DNA of 62,524 nucleotides from an uncultured Pelagibacteraceae bacterium (GTDB lineage: Bacteria > Pseudomonadota > Alphaproteobacteria > Pelagibacterales > Pelagibacteraceae). The number at the start of each line of letters is the position of its first letter. The first letter of the stretch is position 1. The position numbers and the translations under genes were made by a program. A model generated the notes under the pieces. It was given only the letters and a program-made list of their open reading frames with translations. It ran no database searches and was not told the DNA's origin. Shown in pieces: positions 49,693 through 57,988 of this stretch. The stretch spans positions 1-62,524 of the forward strand of contig CACIWJ010000002.1 in assembly GCA_902590365.1 (NCBI GenBank). The letters run 5' to 3'.

Positions 49693-51058
49693 GAAGATTT
49701 AATTTGTCTTTTATTATCCATAATAAAATTAAAGAAGGAATAACCATTATAGCTGTTAAAATAAAAAATATTCCCCAATCACCATTTAACCAATCAACTA
49801 AAGCACCGGATGATGATGCAAGAGTTGTTCTTCCCGCTGTTCCTATTGAAGCAAGTAATGCATATTGGGTTGCAGTATAAGTTCTATCAATTAAAAGCGA
49901 AATAAACGCCACAAATGCAACTGTTGCAAATGCAGCAGCTATATCATCAAATATAACGGCAACTGCAAATAATAATTCAGACTTTCCTGTCCATGCTAAG
50001 GCAGTAAATAGTAAGTTTGTTCCAGCCATTAATATTCCAGCAAGAAACATTGCTTTCAAAACTCCAGATCTAATTACAAATAACCCACCTAATAATGTAA
50101 AAATAACTGTTGTGATCCATCCCAAAGTTTTAGAATAAATTGCTATATCACCTTTAGAAAATCCTATTTCCTTGTAAAAAACTATCGACATTCGTCCTAG
50201 AAAAGCTTCTCCAATTTTAAATAAAAAAACAAAACCTAAAATTCCTATTGCAATTGAAAAACCATTTTTTTTAAAGAAGCTAATTATTGGACCACCCAAA
50301 GTGCTTGTAATCCAAGCAGTTAAGCTAGTTATGATATTTTTTGATCCAAGTTTGTTTTCTATTAAATTATCTGTCTCTTTTTGTTTTAGCTGTCTATCTA
50401 TTGAGATAGGTTCGTGAACAAACATTAAACCAATGTTCATTAAAATAACTATTATCCCTAAAATTAAAAAAGTTGATTGCCAATAATTTATTACACCAAT
50501 ATTCTCCAAATATTCTGCTGTAAATAAAGCTACTACACCACCTAATTTATAACCACTCCACCAACCAACTACTGCCATTGCAGCACCAGCTGCCATTGAT
50601 TTACTTTCATTTTCTCCAATTTGTTCAATTCTTAATGCATCTACGGTTATATCTTGCGTAGCAGATGCTACTGCAATAATTAAGCCAACTGTAATTAACA
50701 ATGCTAAATTTTCAGTTGGATTAATAAAACTCCATATGGCTAAGCTAATTAAAATTGCAATTTGCATTAAAATTATCCAGCTTCTTCTATGACCTATTTT
50801 TTTTGTTAAAAATGGTATTTGAAGCCTGTCTATTAACGGGGCCCATAAGTAGTTAAAAGCATAAACACTAAATATTAGCCCAGCCCAACCGATAGTTGAT
50901 CTGCTTAAGCCTTCTTCTTTAAGCCATAAGCTTAAACTGCTACCTATTAAAACCCATGGAAAACCTGAAATAGCTCCAAGTAATAAAATTCTAAGCATTC
51001 TTATATCAAAATATACAGCGAAAGTTTCTGACAAAGATTGTTTTTTAAATTCTATCAT
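49682..51058 (-). CDS. AmpG-like muropeptide permease (major facilitator superfamily)
   Basis: This 458-residue, 12-14-helix transporter has the AmpG hallmark near the N-terminus (LLGAISGFPWVLIGSSLSLWLKEEGLSR, quoted across its length) and APLIDRLQIPFLTKKIGHRR in loop 2-3. ATQDITVDALRIEQI is also typical. AmpG imports anhydro-muropeptides for murein recycling. I chose the ATG at 51058 over the track start (51148), which lies inside trkH and would add 30 unrelated residues. The next gene is a cytoplasmic-looking NlpC/P60 peptidase. Confidence 0.88.
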   Translation of the reverse strand: MIEFKKQSLSETFAVYFDIRMLRILLLGAISGFPWVLIGSSLSLWLKEEGLSRSTIGWAGLIFSVYAFNYLWAPLIDRLQIPFLTKKIGHRRSWIILMQIAILISLAIWSFINPTENLALLITVGLIIAVASATQDITVDALRIEQIGENESKSMAAGAAMAVVGWWSGYKLGGVVALFTAEYLENIGVINYWQSTFLILGIIVILMNIGLMFVHEPISIDRQLKQKETDNLIENKLGSKNIITSLTAWITSTLGGPIISFFKKNGFSIAIGILGFVFLFKIGEAFLGRMSIVFYKEIGFSKGDIAIYSKTLGWITTVIFTLLGGLFVIRSGVLKAMFLAGILMAGTNLLFTALAWTGKSELLFAVAVIFDDIAAAFATVAFVAFISLLIDRTYTATQYALLASIGTAGRTTLASSSGALVDWLNGDWGIFFILTAIMVIPSLILLWIIKDKLNLREK

Positions 51059-51060
51059 AA

Positions 51061-52506
51061 TTAGCTTCTCCAAAAAGATGGTAAGAATAATACCAGTATA
51101 GCAAATAATTCCAATCTTCCTAAAATCATCCCTGTACTTAAAATCCATTTTGAAACATCAGGAAGTTGATAAAAATTACCATTTGGACCTATAGCAGATC
51201 CTAAACCAGGTCCTACATTTGAAATAGAAGTTGCAGCACCAGATATCGATGTAACAAAATCAAGTCCAGTAAGTGATAACAACGCTGTTAATATGAAAAA
51301 AATAATTATATAGAGATAAATAAAGGAAATAATTGAGGCTAAGAATTTGTCATTTACAGTATTATTTTCATATTTGATAATGAAAATTCCTCTTGGGTAA
51401 ATTACTTTTTTTAATTGATTTATTATAAATTTATATAGTATCTGAATTCTAAAAATTTTTACACCGCAAGTAGTTGATCCAGCACATCCACCTATAAACA
51501 TTAATATCAAAAAGTAAAATAATGGAAAACTACCCCACTTATCAAATCCTTGTGTTACATAACCTGTTCCTGTTAAAATAGATATAACATTAAAGCTAAC
51601 GGATCTAATATCGGATAATGAAAAATTATTATCTTTTATTAATAAATAACAAAAAAGAATTACTATTGATAATATTATTAACTTTATAAAAGTTTTAATT
51701 TGAGAATCTGATAAAAATATTTTTTTATTTCCACTCATAAATTTTATATAAGCTATGAAAGGTATACTTCCTAATATTATGAAAAAAATTGCCGTCAACT
51801 CTATTTTAACATTATTAAAATATCCTATTGATTCATTATAATTTGAAAAACCACCAGTAGCGATAGTTGTCATAGAATGAGTTAGACTATCAAAAATATT
51901 CATACCAAAAAATTTATATGAAAAACCACAAAGTAAAGTTAAAATTACATATATAATAATCAATTTTATAGAAATCTCTTTTGATGAAGGCAATATTTCA
52001 TTTGTAGAGTCCGTGTTTAAAACTTTGAATAATAACATACCACCTACATTCATAATTGGCATTAAAGTTATGGCCATTACAATAATTCCAATTCCTCCTA
52101 ACCACTGAAGTAATGCTCTCCAAAGTAAAATGCTTTTAGGTGCATTTTCTAAATTTATAATAATAGTTGATCCAGTTGTAGTTATACCCGACATACTTTC
52201 AAAAAATGCATCTGTAAAAGATAAGTTTAGTTTAGAGAAAAAAAGTGGAAGAGCTCCAAAAATCGCAATAGTAATCCAAGATAAAGATGTAAGTAAAAAT
52301 GCTTGATGAAGATTTATTTTTTTATCATAATCTAAATTTGATATTACAAATAAAATTCCAAAAATTAGTGTAATGATTGAAGCAATAACAAAAGAAGAAT
52401 CAAATTCACCATAAACATATTGAATAATAATTGGAATTATCATGAATATTCCAAGTATTATTTGCAACATTCCTAGAGTGAAAAAAACTGTTTTATAATT
52501 GGGCAT
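51061..52506 (-). CDS. trkH: Trk/Ktr-type potassium uptake protein TrkH
   Basis: TrkH (481 residues) is an integral membrane K+ channel-like transporter with four M1-P-M2 repeats. Selectivity-filter segments are visible as SGITTTGSTI, TIATGGFSNY, ILTGTGYVTQG and TSISNVGPGLG. The GGCAGSTTCGVKIFR stretch is also typical. The regulatory NAD-binding partner TrkA is not in the window. It is the first gene of a minus-strand run through ampG-like, nlpC/P60 and TPR-sulfotransferase genes. Confidence 0.94.
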   Translation of the reverse strand: MPNYKTVFFTLGMLQIILGIFMIIPIIIQYVYGEFDSSFVIASIITLIFGILFVISNLDYDKKINLHQAFLLTSLSWITIAIFGALPLFFSKLNLSFTDAFFESMSGITTTGSTIIINLENAPKSILLWRALLQWLGGIGIIVMAITLMPIMNVGGMLLFKVLNTDSTNEILPSSKEISIKLIIIYVILTLLCGFSYKFFGMNIFDSLTHSMTTIATGGFSNYNESIGYFNNVKIELTAIFFIILGSIPFIAYIKFMSGNKKIFLSDSQIKTFIKLIILSIVILFCYLLIKDNNFSLSDIRSVSFNVISILTGTGYVTQGFDKWGSFPLFYFLILMFIGGCAGSTTCGVKIFRIQILYKFIINQLKKVIYPRGIFIIKYENNTVNDKFLASIISFIYLYIIIFFILTALLSLTGLDFVTSISGAATSISNVGPGLGSAIGPNGNFYQLPDVSKWILSTGMILGRLELFAILVLFLPSFWRS

Positions 52507-52594
52507 TTTGTTTAAACATTATTTTATGGTAAATAAATTTCAACACTATAAGAATTGATAAAACAACCAAATATATGAATTTTTTAAAAAGTTT

Positions 52595-54157
52595 GTGATT
52601 GATAAAGTAATTTTAGATAAAACTAATGCTTGGCCTTTTGTAGAAGCAAAAAAGCTTCTTAGAGAGAGAAAATCTTTTATAGAAAAGAAAGGAAAAATTG
52701 TTCTGCAAACGGGATATGGTCCAAGTGGGTTACCTCATATTGGAACTTTTGGTGAAGTAGCGAGGACTTCAATGATTGTTAATGCCCTAAATAAAATAAC
52801 AGATATTCCAAAAGAAATAGTTACTTTTTCTGATGATATGGATGGACTAAGGAAAATTCCTGAAAATATTCCAAATTCTCAAAAACTAGAAGAAAATCTT
52901 CATAAACCTCTAACATCAGTACCAGATCCATTTGATAAATATAGTAGTTTTGGTGAACATAATAATGAGATGCTAAAAAAATTTTTAGATGAATTTAATT
53001 TTATATATTCATTTAAAAGTTCTACTCAACTTTATAAATCTGGTTATTTTAATGAGACTTTAAAATTAATTTTAAAAAATTATAAAAATATAATGAATAT
53101 AATTATTCCAACTATAGGAAAAGAAAGACAAAAAACATATTCACCTTTTTTACCGATTTGTCCAGATAGTGGTAAAGTATTAGAAATACCAGTACTTGAA
53201 ATTGATGAGAAAAATTCAAAAATAATTTTTGATAATAATGGAAAAAAACTTGAAAAAAGTATTTTAGATGGAAATTGCAAACTTCAATGGAAGGTTGATT
53301 GGGCTATGAGGTGGTATGCTATTGATGTTGATTTTGAGATGTATGGTAAAGATTTAATTGAAAGTGCAATTTTATCAACAAAAATTATAAAGTTACTTGG
53401 TAAAACTAATCCATCAGGATTTTCTTATGAACTTTTTTTAGATGAAAAAGGAGAAAAAATATCCAAATCGAAAGGTAATGGTATTACTATTGATCAGTGG
53501 TTAAAATATGCTTCACCAGAAAGTTTATCTTTATTTATGTATCAAAATCCAAAGAGAGCTAAAAAACTTTATAAACAAATTGTACCAAAAGCAGTTGATG
53601 AGTATTTAGATTTTATAGAAAAAGCTAAAACACAAGATGAATTACAAATGCTAATGAATCCTGTTTGGCATGTGCATAATGGAAAGATTCCAAAAGAAAA
53701 TAATATAATGAGTTTTTCGATGTTACTTAATTTAGTAGAAGCTAGCAATTCAGATAGTAAAGATCTTTTATGGAAATTTGTAAAAAAATATAAAGCAGAT
53801 ATTTCTGAGAAAGATCATCCTATATTTGATAGTTTAATAAGTTATGCAATAAAGTATTATATTGATGTTATTAAAAAAAACAAAAAATATAGAAAACCAA
53901 ATAAAGAGGAAAAATTAGCGCTTGAAGCATTAGTTAAAACTCTTGATGAGTGTACTGATCAAATGAATCCTGAAGACATTCAAACAAAAATATATGCAGT
54001 TGGCAAAGATAATGGTTATAAAGAAAATTTAAGAGACTGGTTTAAACTAATTTATGAAGTAGTTTTTGGAGATGAAAATGGCCCAAGGATGGGTTTTTTT
54101 ATAAGTTTCTTTGGAACAAGTGAAACAAAAGAATTGATTAAAAATAAAATCAAGTAA
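52595..54157 (+). CDS. lysS: class I lysyl-tRNA synthetase
   Basis: This 520-residue enzyme is the class I (archaeal-type) LysRS found in many alphaproteobacteria. The HIGH motif is LPHIGTFGEVARTSM and the KMSKS motif is KISKSKGNGITIDQWL. TFSDDMDGLRKIPENIP is a further family hallmark. It charges tRNA-Lys, replacing the common class II enzyme. Translation starts at GTG (52595). The stop overlaps the pyrD ATG by one base. The 88 bases upstream, shared with trkH, show no convincing promoter. Confidence 0.96.
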   Translation: MIDKVILDKTNAWPFVEAKKLLRERKSFIEKKGKIVLQTGYGPSGLPHIGTFGEVARTSMIVNALNKITDIPKEIVTFSDDMDGLRKIPENIPNSQKLEENLHKPLTSVPDPFDKYSSFGEHNNEMLKKFLDEFNFIYSFKSSTQLYKSGYFNETLKLILKNYKNIMNIIIPTIGKERQKTYSPFLPICPDSGKVLEIPVLEIDEKNSKIIFDNNGKKLEKSILDGNCKLQWKVDWAMRWYAIDVDFEMYGKDLIESAILSTKIIKLLGKTNPSGFSYELFLDEKGEKISKSKGNGITIDQWLKYASPESLSLFMYQNPKRAKKLYKQIVPKAVDEYLDFIEKAKTQDELQMLMNPVWHVHNGKIPKENNIMSFSMLLNLVEASNSDSKDLLWKFVKKYKADISEKDHPIFDSLISYAIKYYIDVIKKNKKYRKPNKEEKLALEALVKTLDECTDQMNPEDIQTKIYAVGKDNGYKENLRDWFKLIYEVVFGDENGPRMGFFISFFGTSETKELIKNKIK

Positions 54158-55197
54158 TGTTTAATAAATTAAGATCAATAATATTTAAGCTCGACCCTGA
54201 ATTTGCTCATAACTTGGCTATTAAAGCTTTAAAATATAATTATATTCCAAATAATAAAATTCCAGCAAATAGCCTGTTAGAAACAGAAATATTTGGAAAA
54301 AAAATTTCTAATCCAATAGGTCTTGCTGCGGGTTTTGATAAAGATGCGGAAGTTTACAATTCCTTCTATAAACTTGGTTTTGGTTTTGTTGAGGTAGGGA
54401 CTATTACTCCTTTAAAGCAGTATGGAAATCCGAAACCAAGAGTTTTTCGTTTAGAAGAGGATGAAGCCTTAATAAATAGATTGGGTTTTAACAATTCAGG
54501 GGTGAATAAAGTTAGTTCTAGAATAAAATCTAATCCACCCAATGGATTATTTGGAATTAATATTGGACCCAATAAAGACACAAAAAATAGAGTTGAAGAT
54601 TATTTAATTGGTTTGCGAAAATTTTATAATTTAGCTGATTATTTAACGGTAAATATTTCATCTCCAAATACAGAAAATTTAAGGAGTTTTCATAATTCAA
54701 ATGAACTTAGTGAACTTTTAAGTGAAATTGAAAAAGAGAAAAAAATTTTAAAATCAAATATACCTATCATTGTTAAAATTTCACCAGATATTCATGATAA
54801 TGACGTAGAAAAAATTTCTGAATTACTTTTAAAATATAATATTTCATCTGTAATAATTTCAAATTCTACAGATAGTAGTAGAGAAAATTTAAAAAATATA
54901 AATAAACTAGAGAAAGGTGGTTTATCAGGCAAGCCTCTAGAAGTTAAATCTAATTTGTTAATTAATAAATTTTTTAAAATTTTGAGAAGTAAAATAAAAA
55001 TAATTGGAGTTGGTGGAGTTGACTCAGGAAAAAGTGCATATGAGAAAATAATTAATGGCGCAAACCTAGTTCAACTATATACTGGGATGGTTTATCAAGG
55101 TCCAAATATTGCTTATAAAATTACTAAAGAACTAATTGAAATTACAAAAAATCATAGTGTTAAGAACATTTCAGAACTTGTAGGTATTAAAAAATGA
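54157..55197 (+). CDS. pyrD: dihydroorotate dehydrogenase (quinone), class 2
   Basis: PyrD (346 residues) oxidises dihydroorotate to orotate with FMN and passes electrons to ubiquinone. The N-terminal membrane-associating segment (DPEFAHNLAIKALKYN) marks class 2. NPIGLAAGFDKDAEVYNSFYKLGFGFVEVGT and NRLGFNNSG are diagnostic. The catalytic base Ser is in NISSPNTENLR, and the FMN phosphate loops are IIGVGGVDSGKSAYEKI and LYTGMVYQG. Confidence 0.97.
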   Translation: MFNKLRSIIFKLDPEFAHNLAIKALKYNYIPNNKIPANSLLETEIFGKKISNPIGLAAGFDKDAEVYNSFYKLGFGFVEVGTITPLKQYGNPKPRVFRLEEDEALINRLGFNNSGVNKVSSRIKSNPPNGLFGINIGPNKDTKNRVEDYLIGLRKFYNLADYLTVNISSPNTENLRSFHNSNELSELLSEIEKEKKILKSNIPIIVKISPDIHDNDVEKISELLLKYNISSVIISNSTDSSRENLKNINKLEKGGLSGKPLEVKSNLLINKFFKILRSKIKIIGVGGVDSGKSAYEKIINGANLVQLYTGMVYQGPNIAYKITKELIEITKNHSVKNISELVGIKK

Positions 55198-55199
55198 TC

Positions 55200-55228
55200 T
55201 TGACTGGTAACTTTAGAGCGCTTATACA
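55200..55228 (+). promoter_or_regulatory. rpmB promoter with very short leader
   Basis: TTGACT (55200-55205), a 17-base spacer and TATACA (55223-55228) lie in the 43-base space between pyrD and rpmB. Transcription would start at about 55235, only about 6 bases before the ATG. No ribosome-binding site is visible. Confidence 0.65.
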
Positions 55229-55240
55229 ATCGTATTTTTT

Positions 55241-55522
55241 ATGTCAAAAAAATGTGAATTAACTGGAAAAATACCTCTTAAAGGTCATAAAGTTAGTCAT
55301 GCTAACAATAAAACCAAAAGAAGATTTTTACCAAATCTTAAAAAAGTAAAATTTAAGAGCGATATTTTAAAAAAAAATTTAAGATTAACTGTATCAAACG
55401 CAGGAGTAAGATCTGTTGATAAAAAGGGAAGTTTTGATCAGTTTATTAAATCATCAAAAGCAAAAAACTTATCTATAAGACTAAAAAAAATTAAAAAGGT
55501 ATTGCTTAGTAAATCTGCATAA
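55241..55522 (+). CDS. rpmB: 50S ribosomal protein L28
   Basis: L28 (93 residues) has the expected MSKKCELTGKIPLKGHKVSHANNKTKRRFLPNL start (quoted across its length) and the VSNAGVRSVDKKGSFDQFI region of the alphaproteobacterial form. It has its own promoter after pyrD. The stop shares a base with the next ATG (TAATG). Confidence 0.97.
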   Translation: MSKKCELTGKIPLKGHKVSHANNKTKRRFLPNLKKVKFKSDILKKNLRLTVSNAGVRSVDKKGSFDQFIKSSKAKNLSIRLKKIKKVLLSKSA

Positions 55523-56070
55523 TGAATCGTTTATTTCTTTTACTCTCATTTTTAATGGGAGTAATTGTTTTAGTTTCAAATTATCTAGTTCAATTTCCAA
55601 TTAAATATTATGGTTTTGAAAAAATATTGACTTATGGAGCTTTCAGTTATCCCATAGCATTTTTAATAACTGATTTAGCAAATAGATCTTATGGTAAAGC
55701 AGCAGCTAAAAAAATAGTATATTTTGGTTTTGGAATAGGAGTTTTATTTACATTTTTTTTTTCAACAAATTTTTCAGATTTAATTTCAATAAGAATCGCT
55801 ATTGGATCAGGCACAGCATTTATTGTTGCTCAACTATTAGATGTGCAAATATTTGATAAATTAAGACAAAAAAAATGGTTTGTCGCTCCATTAGCATCAT
55901 CTTTTGTTGGTTCAACTTTTGATACATTTATATTTTTTTCTATTTCTTTTTATGGAACAGAGGTGCCTTGGATTTCATTATCCTTAGGGGATTTAAGTGT
56001 TAAAATTTTAGTAGCCTTAATTATGTTAATACCTTTCCGATTATTATTAGGAACTTTTAAAGCTGCTTAA
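55522..56070 (+). CDS. queuosine precursor transporter (YhhQ/VUT family)
   Basis: This 182-residue protein has about six membrane helices. The family hallmark GAFSYPIAFLITDLANRSYG is near residue 40, and AQLLDVQIFDKLR plus SSFVGSTFDTFIFFSISF follow. The family imports queuine or preQ0/preQ1 for tRNA wobble modification. No queuosine synthesis gene is in the window, in line with salvage. It ends in a 14-base convergent overlap with the ureohydrolase gene. Confidence 0.88.
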   Translation: MNRLFLLLSFLMGVIVLVSNYLVQFPIKYYGFEKILTYGAFSYPIAFLITDLANRSYGKAAAKKIVYFGFGIGVLFTFFFSTNFSDLISIRIAIGSGTAFIVAQLLDVQIFDKLRQKKWFVAPLASSFVGSTFDTFIFFSISFYGTEVPWISLSLGDLSVKILVALIMLIPFRLLLGTFKAA

Positions 56071-56941
56071 ACAGAAATTTATAAGATAATATTTTGTAAG
56101 CTAATTTAGCTACTAAAAAATTGTAAGAATTAAAACCTTTGATAGGAGCAAGTTCATTAATATCAGCCCCAACTATATTTGAGTTTTTAGATGCTATTTT
56201 AATTATATCTAAAGTTTCATCCCATAGTAAACCACCTGGTTCTGGAGTACCAGTTGCTGGCATTATACTCGAATCGAAACCATCAACATCAAAAGTTAAA
56301 TATACAGTTTTATTCTTAATTAATTTTTTGAATTTTGTTAAATTCCATTTAGCCTTATCTTTAGCCCAAAAAATATTTATTCTTTTAGAATTTTTTTTTA
56401 AAAATGGAATTTCGCTACTAGAAATATTTCTGATACCAAAGGATATTACAGACACATTTTTATGATCCAGGCATCTTTTAATTGCAGATGCATGTGAGAA
56501 TTTTTCACCATTATAGCTTTCTCTCAAATCTGCATGCGCGTCAAAGTGCAATAAACAAATTTTTTTAAATTTCTTAGCAAATGGAGCAATGCATCCTGGG
56601 GTTATTGAGTGTTCTCCTCCAAAAGTTATAGGAAATAATTTTTTATCTAATATTTTTGAATTAATGTCTGAAATTTTTTTAAGTGCTATTTTTATATTTT
56701 TGTTAATTTTGAATGGTTTTAAAGTTTTGATCCCAATTTTTTTATATGGTTCACAATTTAATTCTTCATCATATAATTCTACTTGGTGAGATGCTTTAAT
56801 GATTTCTTTCGGTCCATTTTTAGTGCCACTACCATAACTAACTGTTTTTTCAAGACCAAATGGGATTACAACAGCCTTTTCTTTAAAGCTAAACTTATTA
56901 TCAATTCCTAAAAATCCTAATTTATTTGATAAGTAATTCAA
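56057..56941 (-). CDS. speB: agmatinase / ureohydrolase family enzyme
   Basis: This 294-residue ureohydrolase keeps the binuclear Mn ligands: His in FGGEHSITPG, LLHFDAHADLRESY, and the Asp pair in LTFDVDGFDSSIMPATGTPEPGG (part). The usual GGDHS is GGEHS here. Ureohydrolases remove urea from guanidino substrates such as agmatine, guanidinobutyrate or arginine. The specific substrate is uncertain; its place after a DHS-like gene and a basic amino-acid decarboxylase suggests a polyamine pathway. The DHS-like gene ends 3 bases before it begins. Confidence 0.85.
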   Translation of the reverse strand: MNYLSNKLGFLGIDNKFSFKEKAVVIPFGLEKTVSYGSGTKNGPKEIIKASHQVELYDEELNCEPYKKIGIKTLKPFKINKNIKIALKKISDINSKILDKKLFPITFGGEHSITPGCIAPFAKKFKKICLLHFDAHADLRESYNGEKFSHASAIKRCLDHKNVSVISFGIRNISSSEIPFLKKNSKRINIFWAKDKAKWNLTKFKKLIKNKTVYLTFDVDGFDSSIMPATGTPEPGGLLWDETLDIIKIASKNSNIVGADINELAPIKGFNSYNFLVAKLAYKILSYKFLFKQL

Positions 56942-56944
56942 TTT

Positions 56945-57988
56945 TTATCCAAATATTTTTGAAAAATTTTTTCTACTTCTGCTTTTCCACTCACCTCTAT
57001 GATATGCGTCGCTTGCTATTAAAGGTAATACACTTGTTGCTTCTGCAAAAACCATTTGTTCTTTAGTCACATCAACTTTACCCCACGAGCTTGCTTCTTT
57101 TAAAGTTGAACTACTACAGGCACCATCTCTTGAGTCTGCAACTGTTATCTGAATAGCATATTTGTGCATTTCCACATCCTTTCCTAAAAGTTCAGCACAA
57201 ATTACAGTATCTTGAATAAAGTTTTTAGGAACACCTCCTCCAATCATTATTAGACCAGAACCTTTTGATTTAATTTTAATTTCAGTTAGTTCACGAAATT
57301 CTCTAATCGAATCTATTGTAATATGTTTTTTTGGATTTTTTTCTTGATGTATAACTAGTCCAAATCCAGCACTTGAGTCAGTAAAAGCAGGGCAAAAAAT
57401 TGGTACATTATTTTCATAGGCAGTTTCAATTAATGAACCTTTTTTTTTAGAATTTGTTTTTAAATATTTTCCAATTTCTTTAATAAATTCTCTTGATGTA
57501 TAACTTTTGGGCTCTAACTTGTCCGCAATATCACATATGGTTTTATCACACATTTGTAATTCATCTTCATCAATATAAGTGTCATAAATTCTATCAATAT
57601 AATTTTTTCTTAATTCAGTATCATTTTGAAATTGAGAACCTTGATAGTGTTTAAATCCGAGTGCTTCAAAGAAATCCATATCAATAATTGATGCTCCAGT
57701 AGCAACTATTGCATCGACCATGTTGTATTTAACCATATCTCTATATACATCCATGCACCCTGCCGCAGATGTTGAACCTGCTAATGTTAAAAAAACTGTA
57801 CAATCTTTGTCTTTTATCATTTCATTAAATATATTTGCTGCATTTGCTGTTTCTCTAGCAACAAATGACATTTTTTCCATTGATGAAATAATATTTCTTG
57901 AATCAAAAGAAGTAATATCAATATGTTCGACAGGCTTATTTAGAAAATCTTTTTTACGATTATGTCCTAGATTTTTTTTATCTGACAT
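56945..57988 (-). CDS. deoxyhypusine synthase-like protein
   Basis: This 347-residue protein belongs to the deoxyhypusine synthase (DHS) family. NAD-site stretches TLAGSTSAAGCMDVYRDMV and VATGASIIDMDFFEALG are present. The region of the catalytic Lys that forms the aminobutyl imine is kept (KEASSWGKVDV). Bacteria lack eIF5A, so modification of that protein is not expected. A role as a homospermidine synthase or other aminobutyl transferase on a small amine is the likely alternative (inference). It lies exactly between a decarboxylase and a ureohydrolase gene, with 0 and 3 bases between. Confidence 0.88.
   Translation of the reverse strand: MSDKKNLGHNRKKDFLNKPVEHIDITSFDSRNIISSMEKMSFVARETANAANIFNEMIKDKDCTVFLTLAGSTSAAGCMDVYRDMVKYNMVDAIVATGASIIDMDFFEALGFKHYQGSQFQNDTELRKNYIDRIYDTYIDEDELQMCDKTICDIADKLEPKSYTSREFIKEIGKYLKTNSKKKGSLIETAYENNVPIFCPAFTDSSAGFGLVIHQEKNPKKHITIDSIREFRELTEIKIKSKGSGLIMIGGGVPKNFIQDTVICAELLGKDVEMHKYAIQITVADSRDGACSSSTLKEASSWGKVDVTKEQMVFAEATSVLPLIASDAYHRGEWKSRSRKNFSKIFG

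Noticed and set aside
49682-51148. Longer start for the AmpG-like permease
   Set aside because: The extra 30 residues lie in trkH and precede the normal AmpG N-terminus; the ATG at 51058 lies 3 bases past the trkH stop.
52507-52594. Divergent promoters between trkH and lysS
   Set aside because: Several weak hexamer pairs occur in this AT-rich space, none with convincing spacing and match.
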